From assembly GCF_918697925.1 (NCBI RefSeq), contig NZ_CAKKMF010000011.1, forward strand, positions 16,401 through 80,400: a stretch of 64,000 nt of DNA, in the 5' to 3' direction. The position numbers were made by a program, and so were the translations under genes. Shown here piece after piece: positions 26,097 to 32,576 of this stretch (position 1 is the stretch's first letter; each line of letters opens with the position of its first letter). Source of the stretch: Arthrobacter sp. Bi26 (GTDB lineage Bacteria; Actinomycetota; Actinomycetes; Actinomycetales; Micrococcaceae). The notes under the pieces were generated by a model. It searched no databases and was not told the DNA's origin. It was given only the letters and a program-made list of their open reading frames with translations.

Positions 26097-27119
26097 TCAC
26101 CCCTCCGGCGTGTTGCCGAGCCGCAGCACCCGCTCCCGCGCCAGGACTTCCTTGCGGCGCTGCCGGTCCGCGGCCCGTGCCGTCTGCTGCGCAAGGGCCG
26201 CCGCCAGCTCGTGACGCTTCCGTGCTCCCTTGAGCTCGGCTTCAACTACGTCCAGACGCCGCCTGAGATCGCGCGCCTCATCGGCCAGCCGAGTGCTTTC
26301 CGCCGTCGCCTCCGCCAGCTCCGCGGCCGCGCGGCGTGCGTCCCCGTCGGCCTCAGCGGCGGCCTCTTCGGCCGCTTCCAGGCCGGTCCGCGCCCGTTCC
26401 ACAGCCGACGGCGTGGGCGCCACATGTGCTTTCCCGACGGCCCGGAGGCGGGGTTGTTCCGTTGACTTTCCGCCGGCAGCCTCGCCGCGGTGCGCGGCCC
26501 GGGCCGCCGGTTCGCTCCCGCGGGCCCCGGGCGCCCCGCCGCCGGCCGTTCCGCGCGCGGCTCCGGTTCCCGGTGCGGCCGCCACCTGGCTCCCCGGGAC
26601 AGCAACGGCGCCGGCGAGATCGACGACGTCGACCCCGTCCGCCGAGAGTGTCCGGAGCAGACAGCCGCTTTGCACGGCAGCCGCGGCCCCCGGGTCGGCG
26701 GTGGCGGCACGCAGGGTCTGCTCCACCTCCGTCGCCACGGCGGCGCTGATGGCCCTTCCGTGCTGGGCGGCCAGGGCGTGTGCTGCCTTTACCGCGCCGG
26801 CGAGAAGCTGGCGCCGCTGCTGCGCGAGGCGGCGGAGGTCGGCTGCATCCAGGGCGTCCTGCGCGGCCTGCATCGAGGTTCCCAGCCCAGCCAGCTCCCG
26901 CAGGATTTCGGGGCTGTGCGCCGCCAGCATGTTCACTGCCCACGCCGCCACCGACGGTTTGGGCAGGGCCCGGACTTCGGCTGCCAGGGCGCGCTGCTCG
27001 GCCGCGGTGAGGCCAACGGCGGCGACGTCTTTGGCCGCGGCCGTTCTTGCCGCCACGAACTCGCCGTACGGCAGTGCATACAGCGGCCCGGCAATGCCCT
27101 CGAGTTCCCGCGTTCCCAT
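26097..27119 (-). CDS. Hypothetical Ala-rich protein with C-terminal coiled coil
   Basis: Product of 340 residues from ATG 27119. The N-terminal ~160 residues look globular and helical (FVAARTAAAKDVA, VAAWAVNMLAAHSPEILREL). A low-complexity Gly/Ala/Pro linker follows, and then a ~100-residue heptad-like coiled coil (LADEARDLRRRLDVVEAELK). There is no membrane segment. It probably occurs widely in Arthrobacter relatives, but I cannot assign a function. A frame extending further upstream is the antisense shadow of other genes and was discarded. Confidence 0.7.
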   Translation of the reverse strand: MGTRELEGIAGPLYALPYGEFVAARTAAAKDVAAVGLTAAEQRALAAEVRALPKPSVAAWAVNMLAAHSPEILRELAGLGTSMQAAQDALDAADLRRLAQQRRQLLAGAVKAAHALAAQHGRAISAAVATEVEQTLRAATADPGAAAAVQSGCLLRTLSADGVDVVDLAGAVAVPGSQVAAAPGTGAARGTAGGGAPGARGSEPAARAAHRGEAAGGKSTEQPRLRAVGKAHVAPTPSAVERARTGLEAAEEAAAEADGDARRAAAELAEATAESTRLADEARDLRRRLDVVEAELKGARKRHELAAALAQQTARAADRQRRKEVLARERVLRLGNTPEG

Positions 27120-27212
27120 GCAAGAATCATAGGAGTCCGGCCCCGCCACGAAAGCCCAGCTCGTGGCACCGTCATGAGAGCAGGCGGCGCCAGGTTGCGG
27201 AGGAGTGTTCAC

Positions 27213-27686
27213 TTGATCGAAATTGGCGGGCTGCCGGCCCACATCCTGCTCGTCCACGCCGTGGTGGTGCTCGCGCCGATTGCAGGTCTGGGCGCCATTG
27301 TCTATGCCGCGGCACCGCGCTGGCGGACCTACCTGGCGTGGCCCCTGGGCGTGTTGTCGTTGGGGCTGGTTCCGGTGACTCTGCTGACGGCGCAGGCAGG
27401 CGAGCAGCTGGAGAAGGCACGCCCGGCGTCGGCCCTGATTCACGAGCACGCCCAGCAGGGCGATGTGCTCAAGGTGGTTTCCGTGATCTTTTTTGTCCTG
27501 GTCGCGGCGATGCTGGTGGTCACCTATGAACCCTTCGGCCGGAGGCTGGCGTTCCTCGGTGGACTTCGAGACATCAGGAGCGTCCGAGTGGCGCTCCTGA
27601 TCGCCGGCGTCGTGACAGGCGCCTTCTTCATCTACCAGAGCATCATCACGGGACATTCGGGCGCGGCGTCCGTCTGGGCGCGCTAA
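27213..27686 (+). CDS. DUF2231-type small membrane protein
   Basis: A 157-residue membrane protein with four hydrophobic segments. It begins IEIGGLPAHILLVHAVVVL, matching the DUF2231 signature (GxPxHxLLVHxxVVLxP), followed by helices near residues 35-55, 85-105 and 125-145. The start is TTG 27213, supported by GGAGGAG seven bases upstream. The 3' end overlaps the convergent MFS gene by 4 bp. Function is unknown; family members are often found near redox or metal genes. Confidence 0.82.
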   Translation: MIEIGGLPAHILLVHAVVVLAPIAGLGAIVYAAAPRWRTYLAWPLGVLSLGLVPVTLLTAQAGEQLEKARPASALIHEHAQQGDVLKVVSVIFFVLVAAMLVVTYEPFGRRLAFLGGLRDIRSVRVALLIAGVVTGAFFIYQSIITGHSGAASVWAR

Positions 27687-29059
27687 GTCCGCCCATCGGC
27701 GGGCCCGTGAGCCGGTGACGGGTGCCGGGCCCTGCGCAGCGTTACGACCAGAAGGACCAGGGCCGTTGCCTGGAGGGCGGCAACGGTAATGATGAGCGCC
27801 GGCCGCGCGCTGTAGAGCGACCCGTACAAGGCCCCGCCGACCAATGCTCCGGCCCCCTCGAACGCCGCGAACACCCCGTATGCCGTGCCCTGCCGGGGCT
27901 GGGGCACCAGATCTGCGACCAACGCCTTGACCGTGGAGTCCTGGATACCCATGGCGGTGCCCCAGACCAGGACGCCGGCCAGAACGAGCCCGGCGCTCGG
28001 CGCCAGGGCCAGTACTGGCACCCCTGCAATCAGCACGGGCAGCGCCAGGAGCACGGCCGCCCCGGCGCGATCGTAAATGACGCCACTGGCGAGGGCCCCG
28101 ATGGCGGCGGCGCCCATGGCGCCGGCGTAGAGCAAGGGGACCACCGGGACGGGCACGGCCACGGCGGCCGTCAGATGGTAGGAGATAACGCCGAACGCCA
28201 CGAGCCCGGCGCTCCAAAGGAATGCGGCAGCGGCAAACAGGATGAAGGGGCCGGAAATCGCCGACGGCGGCCGGCCGGCAGCCTTCCCTTGGGCTGGCGC
28301 CGTGCCGGAGTGCGAACCGCGCGGCGGCGCCGCGGGCGCGGCCTCCGGCCCCGGGAAGCCGGCGGGGTCGGCGTCGGGCGCTGGCGTGTCCGCGCCGGGT
28401 TCCTGGACGCGGCGACGCAACCAAACGAGAATCGCCAGCGCCGCCGCCGCCGGAATGACGAGCACCGCAAAGGCTGCCGGCAGCGAGCCGGTGGCAACCA
28501 GGACCGCCGAAACGAGCAACGGGCCCAGGAGCGCCCCGGCCAAGTCGAGTGATTTGTGGACGGCGAAGCCGCGGCCCCGGCCAACCGGCTGGACGGCGGC
28601 GGCGAGCAGCACGGTTTTCGCCGGGCTGCGGACAGCCTTGCCAACCCTGTCCCCGATGATGAGCACGGCCGCCAGGGCCAGTCCGGCGGTCCCGGCGAGG
28701 GGCGTCAACGCCAGCAGCGGTACGCACAGCGCCGTGAGGGCATACCCGGCCAACGTGAAGGTCCAGTACTTCCCGGTGCGGTCCGCCCAGGGGCCGAATA
28801 CCAGCCGGAGTCCCTGGGACGCGGCCTCCGCGGCGCCGGTCACGAGACCGACGAATAGCGCGGACGCGCCGAGCTGGGCGAGCAGGGGACCTCCCAGGGG
28901 GCGGGCGCCGTCGGACACCATGTCAGTGGCGAGGCTGACCAGGCCGAATCCGACAACCGGGCCCCACAGCCGGCGCAGCCGATTGTGGGGTTGGCCTCCG
29001 GGCCGCGGCGGCGGGAATTCCTGCTGGCGGGCTGGCAGCCTGCGCCCGGGCCGTTCCAT
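27683..29059 (-). CDS. MFS transporter (12-helix type)
   Basis: Major facilitator protein of 458 residues with two six-helix bundles joined by a ~60-residue Pro/Ala-rich cytoplasmic loop (residues ~220-290). The loop between helices 2 and 3 carries GPWADRTGKYWTF, a variant of the DRxGRR motif A; GVIYDRAG is its counterpart in the second half. The MGIQDSTVKALVADLVP segment is typical of the QacA-unrelated MFS_1 group of efflux-like proteins. The substrate is unknown. ATG 29059 lacks a strong ribosome site. Confidence 0.85.
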   Translation of the reverse strand: MERPGRRLPARQQEFPPPRPGGQPHNRLRRLWGPVVGFGLVSLATDMVSDGARPLGGPLLAQLGASALFVGLVTGAAEAASQGLRLVFGPWADRTGKYWTFTLAGYALTALCVPLLALTPLAGTAGLALAAVLIIGDRVGKAVRSPAKTVLLAAAVQPVGRGRGFAVHKSLDLAGALLGPLLVSAVLVATGSLPAAFAVLVIPAAAALAILVWLRRRVQEPGADTPAPDADPAGFPGPEAAPAAPPRGSHSGTAPAQGKAAGRPPSAISGPFILFAAAAFLWSAGLVAFGVISYHLTAAVAVPVPVVPLLYAGAMGAAAIGALASGVIYDRAGAAVLLALPVLIAGVPVLALAPSAGLVLAGVLVWGTAMGIQDSTVKALVADLVPQPRQGTAYGVFAAFEGAGALVGGALYGSLYSARPALIITVAALQATALVLLVVTLRRARHPSPAHGPADGRT

Positions 29060-29327
29060 TCACTAAGGCTGGCGGACGGCCTGGAAAAAGACAATACGCA
29101 GGTCAGGTCCTTGTGGCCGGGTCGAGGCGCGGAAGGAAATTTTGACCAAAGTGGCTTTTTCTTGCCTGCGGCTTGGTACTTTTTGACAGCCGATCCGCAC
29201 TGTGCGGGCCGGGGGACCCACAATGACGGATTGAAGGCTTCACAACCATGAGCTCACCCCAGTAACAGGGCTATGGCGGTATTGACGGTGGTCCGCGGGA
29301 CTCACGTTGACCTCACTCCGCGACGTA

Positions 29328-29356
29328 TTGACGACTGCCCGGCTCGGGCGTAGACC
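29328..29356 (+). promoter_or_regulatory. Candidate sigma-70-type promoter for the 29419 gene
   Basis: TTGACG (29328-29333) and TAGACC (29351-29356) are separated by exactly 17 bp, 63 bp before the start codon. The rest of the 29060-29418 gap is AT-richer than its surroundings and shows no gene. Confidence 0.45.
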
Positions 29357-29418
29357 GTGCCGTATCAAACCAATCGCAGGCCGTTGCCTTGCGGCCTGCC
29401 GCCTGTGAGGAGAAGACA

Positions 29419-29715
29419 ATGGCCGTCGCAGTCATCATGGAATTTGCCGGTGCCACGCTGGAGCAATACGACCAAGTCATCGGCAAGATGGGCCTTACGC
29501 CCGGAGGGCCCGCGCCGGTTGGCGCCCTCGGCCACTGGGTGGCCGCCACCGACGACGGGATCCTCGTTACCGACCTATGGGAGACGAAGGAGCTCTACGA
29601 CGCCTTTGCGAAGGACCAGATCGGCCCGTTCTCTGCTGAAGTCGGTATCCCCGCGCCGCCTACGGTGAAGTATCTGGACGTCCACAATTACTTCACCCCT
29701 GGGGCCAGTGCCTGA
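29419..29715 (+). CDS. Small dimeric alpha/beta-barrel-like protein (98 aa)
   Basis: A 98-residue protein from ATG 29419 with a good GAGGAG site. The layout beta (VAVIMEFAGA), helix (TLEQYDQVIGKM), beta (GHWVAATDDGILVTDLWE), helix (TKELYDAFAKDQI), beta (VKYLDVHNYF) resembles the antibiotic-biosynthesis-monooxygenase/ferredoxin-like dimeric barrel group. Relatives are annotated as hypothetical. No heme or metal ligand stands out. It is transcribed alone and ends at a strong terminator. Confidence 0.75.
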   Translation: MAVAVIMEFAGATLEQYDQVIGKMGLTPGGPAPVGALGHWVAATDDGILVTDLWETKELYDAFAKDQIGPFSAEVGIPAPPTVKYLDVHNYFTPGASA

Positions 29716-29773
29716 CCGAAGTGAGCGGGCGGAAACTGGGACCAGGATCCGGTACGCGCCGAGGACTACGACG

Positions 29774-29812
29774 GAACCCCCGGAAATCATTGATTTCCGG
29801 GGGTTCTTCTCG
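29774..29812 (+). terminator. Rho-independent terminator of the 29419 gene
   Basis: Arms 29774-29789 and 29791-29806 are perfect inverse complements (GAACCCCCGGAAATCA). The stem is followed by TTCT, about 60 bp after the stop codon. Confidence 0.75.
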
Positions 29813-29953
29813 AACTGGTGATCTGGTCGGTTTCTCCGCCAGCCACCTGCCAGCCCGTTGTCCGCCGTGGCAGACATGAGTCCTTGCGCCGGCGGCTCCC
29901 GAGGAGGACGGCACCGGAGTAGCCTGACAGCAGAAGCGAGAAAGGCATGGACC

Positions 29954-30322
29954 ATGCGCATTCTTCAGACATCCACCGACGCCCTCAACGTCACGCGGAT
30001 CGACAGGATCGCCTATCTCAACGCTGAAGAGCGGACATTTCTGACCACAACAACCGGCCGGCCGGATTTCGCCACCCCCGGTCAGGGGGAAGTCATCGCC
30101 GACATGGGGCGGGCCGTTCCCGTCACCTTGGCCTACATCGATGACCCGCTCGAAGGGAGCCTCATCATCGCGCGCCTCACGGACTTGATTGCAAACTACG
30201 ACTGGCCAGTCATCAGATTCTCCGACGTTCGGGAAGACGCCCGGAAAAAGGTCGCCGAAATCCGGTACAGAGAATCCGAGGATAACGCCGAGCCAGACCG
30301 CACTGACCCGCACGAAGACTAG
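29954..30322 (+). CDS. Hypothetical protein (122 aa)
   Basis: A 122-residue soluble protein from ATG 29954, with GAAAGG upstream. It has strand/helix alternation (RIDRIAYLNAEERTFL, EVIADMGRAVPVTLAYIDD, LIIARLTDLIANYDWPVIR) and an acidic C-terminal tail. I recognise no family or catalytic motif. Codon use is less GC-biased than in the housekeeping genes around it, in keeping with the accessory character of the 29-32.5 kb strip. Confidence 0.6.
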   Translation: MRILQTSTDALNVTRIDRIAYLNAEERTFLTTTTGRPDFATPGQGEVIADMGRAVPVTLAYIDDPLEGSLIIARLTDLIANYDWPVIRFSDVREDARKKVAEIRYRESEDNAEPDRTDPHED

Positions 30323-30385
30323 TCCGGGCAGCGGCCCGCCAGCCCGGAGAATCCGGCTGGACCACCGGAGGATCAGCGGGTAGTT

Positions 30386-30416
30386 TATCGACTATCGTTA
30401 TTAACGAATGTCGATA
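30386..30416. promoter_or_regulatory. 31-bp dyad upstream of the DUF2975/HTH pair (candidate operator)
   Basis: An AT-rich palindrome in which 13 of 15 base pairs match, centred near 30401, with outer arms TATCGAC and GTCGATA and inner CGTTA/TAACG. It lies 17 bp before the ATG of the DUF2975 gene. A match this long directly before an operon encoding its own HTH protein suggests an autoregulatory operator (inference). Confidence 0.65.
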
Positions 30417-30432
30417 TGCCTTGGGCGGAACG

Positions 30433-31071
30433 ATGAAACTGACGAAAAATGACACCCGGCCGGACAACGGCGGGAAGAAGGTCGTATCCAGAGCGGACGC
30501 AGTCTTGTTCATGATCGCATCGGCGGCCGTTGCTGTGCTGACGACAGTGACGACTGTTGCCGGCATCATCGGCTACACCAGCGGTCCAGTGACGCTGGTG
30601 CTTCCGGTGGCCACGGCGAATCATGCCGCCACGGGCCTCCTGCCGGGGGTGACCGGACACTTTACGGCCATGGAAGCCACTCTTCCGACTCTTCCGTCAG
30701 GTCCCGGAGAGCTTTTGGCATGGGCCGATTCGCTGAACCAGATCGGCTTCCTGGTTCTCCTTGTTTTGGTGTTCCTGCTGGCCCGCCGGCTCGGGAGTGA
30801 GACTCTTTTCACTCCCGGATCAGCATGGATCGTCGGTGCCTGCGGCGCCGCCCTGACCGTGTTCGGGACCGTGGGGCAGATTCTTGACTCCATTGCACGC
30901 AGCCGGCTGGCAGAACTGATCGGTGCCAACGCGCGCACCCCGGGGGAGGCCTACAGCTTCTCGGCTGACTTCAACCTCGCTCCGTTGTTGCTGGGCCTGG
31001 TCCTGGTGCTCGTCGCCGGTGTCTTCCAGTTCGGCCGCCGTCTTCAGCAGGACACGGATGGCCTGGTCTGA
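30433..31071 (+). CDS. DUF2975 domain membrane protein
   Basis: A 212-residue membrane protein with four hydrophobic helices (approximately residues 24-50, 100-120, 128-152 and 178-203). The spacing and the FNLAPLLLGLVLVLVAGVF final helix match DUF2975 proteins, which are habitually paired with a small Cro/C1-type regulator, as in the YoaS/YozG pair of Bacillus. The stop overlaps the ATG of the regulator by one base, so the two are coupled. Cellular role is unknown; the pair may act as membrane sensor plus repressor, which is inference. Confidence 0.85.
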   Translation: MKLTKNDTRPDNGGKKVVSRADAVLFMIASAAVAVLTTVTTVAGIIGYTSGPVTLVLPVATANHAATGLLPGVTGHFTAMEATLPTLPSGPGELLAWADSLNQIGFLVLLVLVFLLARRLGSETLFTPGSAWIVGACGAALTVFGTVGQILDSIARSRLAELIGANARTPGEAYSFSADFNLAPLLLGLVLVLVAGVFQFGRRLQQDTDGLV

Positions 31072-31295
31072 TGCCGGCAGACGACTCCACTGATATTCAC
31101 TGCCGCCTCGACGAACTTATGGGGGCTCGGGGTATGACCCTGACGGAGCTGAGTAAGCAGGTCGGGGTGAGTCTGGTGAACCTGTCGGTGCTCAAAAACG
31201 ACCGGGCGAAGGCGATCAGGTTCTCCACGCTGACGGCAATCTGCGAAGCGCTGGACTGTCAGGTGGGGGACCTGCTGGTGACCGCGCGGCGCTGA
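31071..31295 (+). CDS. Cro/C1-type HTH transcriptional regulator (YozG-like)
   Basis: A 74-residue DNA-binding protein consisting almost only of an XRE-type helix-turn-helix: MTLTELSKQVGVSLVNLSVL followed by FSTLTAICEALDCQVGDLL. Start ATG overlaps the DUF2975 stop (TGATG). Small HTH proteins of this type with a DUF2975 neighbour usually bind the promoter of their own operon; the dyad at 30386-30416 is the obvious candidate target. A hairpin at 31324-31360 follows. Confidence 0.9.
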   Translation: MPADDSTDIHCRLDELMGARGMTLTELSKQVGVSLVNLSVLKNDRAKAIRFSTLTAICEALDCQVGDLLVTARR

Positions 31296-31323
31296 CACCG
31301 GCTTCTACGCTTCACAGCAAAGA

Positions 31324-31360
31324 ACCCCTATTTCCGCTGAATCAGCGGAAATAGGGGGTT
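31324..31360. terminator. Hairpin at the left edge of the tRNA-Thr islet
   Basis: ACCCCTATTTCCGCTGA and its partner at 31343-31358 form a long stem centred near 31341. It terminates the DUF2975/HTH operon on the plus strand. On the minus strand it is the relic of a tRNA-Thr terminator, since it sits beside a tRNA 3' fragment just as the hairpin at 32344-32382 sits beside the intact gene. Confidence 0.65.
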
Positions 31361-31365
31361 CGTCT

Positions 31366-31400
31366 CGAGCTTCCTGCCAGAATCGAACTGGCGACCTTCT
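31366..31400 (-). repeat. Duplicated tRNA-Thr 3' end (candidate att site, left)
   Basis: These 35 bp are identical to 32388-32422, which covers the 3' end of the intact tRNA-Thr gene through its T arm into the variable loop. Identity stops abruptly at 31401. Such partial tRNA copies are the usual footprint of site-specific integration into a tRNA gene. Confidence 0.85.
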
Positions 31401-31557
31401 GCTCGGCACGAACCACAAGACGTCCCCGCCGATCCACCAGCGGGCCGCCGGCGTCCGGACCGCGACTTGCACCACACTGGAGTACCTCTACGCAGGCTCC
31501 TACACGCCACGGGACCCCCTGCCACTCGCAAGCAACCGCAACCTGACCACGATCAGA

Positions 31558-32004
31558 ATGAAGGACCGTCCACGCCTCGAGTCCCTGAACGGGGTTGACG
31601 CGTTCGCCTCATTGGAGGAGCTCGGAATCTTTGGTGCCCCCCTGCTGAAAGATGTGACAGACCTCGGCTCTGCCTCTGCGCCTAAGACGCTGCGGAGACT
31701 GGCTCTGCAATCATGCCGTGGTGTGTCCACCCTCGATGAGATCGGCCTCCTCACCGGGCTGACCTACCTGAACATCGCTGAGTCCGGCGATATTGCATCA
31801 TTCGCCCCGCTTGCCAACCTCCGCCACCTGAAGACGCTGCATGCTTACGGAACTACGCGGGTGGTCGACGGCGATCTGTCCGCCCTCACGGGGCTGACGG
31901 AACTTACCGATCTCCGCCTGAAGGGCAGGCGCGACTACCATCCGTCACTGAAGACCATCGAGGACCAAATTCAACGCCGGGTCCTGGCGAGCCACGCCAG
32001 CTGA
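31558..32004 (+). CDS. Leucine-rich-repeat-like protein, probably 5'-truncated remnant
   Basis: A 148-residue reading frame from ATG 31558 with successive LRR-type units: FASLEELGIFGAPLLKDVTD, TLRRLALQSCRGVSTLDEIG, LTYLNIAESGDIASFAPLAN, LKTLHAYGTTRV, LTELTDLRLKG. The same frame stays open upstream and already looks LRR-like from about 31471 (TTLEYLYAG, NRNLTTIR), without a start codon, up to the duplicated tRNA segment. The gene therefore probably lost its 5' end when the islet boundary formed. There is no ribosome site before 31558, so expression is doubtful. The partner or ligand is unknown. Confidence 0.5.
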   Translation: MKDRPRLESLNGVDAFASLEELGIFGAPLLKDVTDLGSASAPKTLRRLALQSCRGVSTLDEIGLLTGLTYLNIAESGDIASFAPLANLRHLKTLHAYGTTRVVDGDLSALTGLTELTDLRLKGRRDYHPSLKTIEDQIQRRVLASHAS

Positions 32005-32059
32005 CAATGGTTTCGGGGACGACCCGTCCGCGCCGCGGGGAGGCAGGGCTTCGCAACGA

Positions 32060-32266
32060 ATGAGCGGACTGCTGTCAGAGCTGGCCGGTGCAGGCTACCC
32101 GGTCGCCTCGGTCTCGGAAACTGCGGGACTCGGGATTGCGGTACGCCGCTCTGACTGGTTCCTGAGTCTCACAAACTCTAGTTTGGTGCTACACGATCGG
32201 AACACCGGGGCCCTATTCCCTCACCTTGAAGTCACAGCGCCCGGGCCGGGTGAGACGCTCGCCTAG
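32060..32266 (+). CDS. Small hypothetical protein in the tRNA-Thr islet
   Basis: A 68-residue frame from ATG 32060 that follows the LRR-like frame by 55 bp on the same strand. It has predicted strands (YPVASVSETAGLGIAVRR, WFLSLTNSSLVLHD) and no signal peptide. The nearest purine-rich stretch (GGGGAGGCAGGG) is rather far from the start. It could be a genuine second cargo gene or a chance frame; I recognise no family. Confidence 0.35.
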   Translation: MSGLLSELAGAGYPVASVSETAGLGIAVRRSDWFLSLTNSSLVLHDRNTGALFPHLEVTAPGPGETLA

Positions 32267-32343
32267 AATCCCCGCGCGCAGAACAGAGTGCGGGGATTCG
32301 TTTGCCAGGGTCTCATACGGCCATCTCGCCGCAACCAACAAAA

Positions 32344-32382
32344 AACCCCGTATCCCTGCTGAATCAGCGGAGATACGGGGTT
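32344..32382 (-). terminator. Rho-independent terminator of tRNA-Thr
   Basis: On the minus strand the stem AACCCCGTAT/ATACGGGGTT plus an inner GCTGA/TCAGC stem is followed by TTTTTTG, about 8 bp after the tRNA. It is about 80% similar to the hairpin at 31324-31360. Confidence 0.75.
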
Positions 32383-32387
32383 CTTCC

Positions 32388-32422
32388 CGAGCTTCCTGCC
32401 AGAATCGAACTGGCGACCTTCT
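32388..32422 (-). repeat. tRNA-Thr 3' end, right copy of the 35-bp direct repeat (candidate att site)
   Basis: Identical to 31366-31400. It lies within the intact tRNA-Thr gene, so the gene was restored or preserved by the integration event that created the left copy. Confidence 0.85.
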
Positions 32423-32462
32423 CATTACGAGTGAGACGCTCTACCAACTGAGCTAAGGAAGC
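32390..32462 (-). tRNA. tRNA-Thr (anticodon CGT)
   Basis: A 73-nt cloverleaf on the minus strand. Acceptor GCTTCCT pairs with AGGAAGC, the D arm is GCTCAGTTGGTAGAGC, the anticodon stem TCTCA/TGAGA encloses CTCGTAA (anticodon CGT, codon ACG), and the T arm is GCCAG-TTCGATT-CTGGC. No CCA is encoded. A terminator follows. Its 3' end is duplicated about 1 kb downstream. Confidence 0.95.
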
Positions 32463-32576
32463 AACCACATGAATGCCCGGCGAACCGGGCGGATCATGCA
32501 AGAGACAACTGTAATAGAGTCCCGGCGTCCGGGTCAAAATGAGCGGCAGAAGCCGCCTTGCGGCCCCATCGCGGTC

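Noticed and set aside
27120..28727. A minus-strand frame continuing upstream of the 340-residue coiled-coil protein.
   Set aside because: It runs through the DUF2231 gene and the MFS gene in the wrong frame; family-like sequence begins only at ATG 27119.
31401..32389. An integrase or excisionase gene in the tRNA-Thr islet.
   Set aside because: No frame in the interval has tyrosine- or serine-recombinase motifs; the islet is apparently non-autonomous or decayed.
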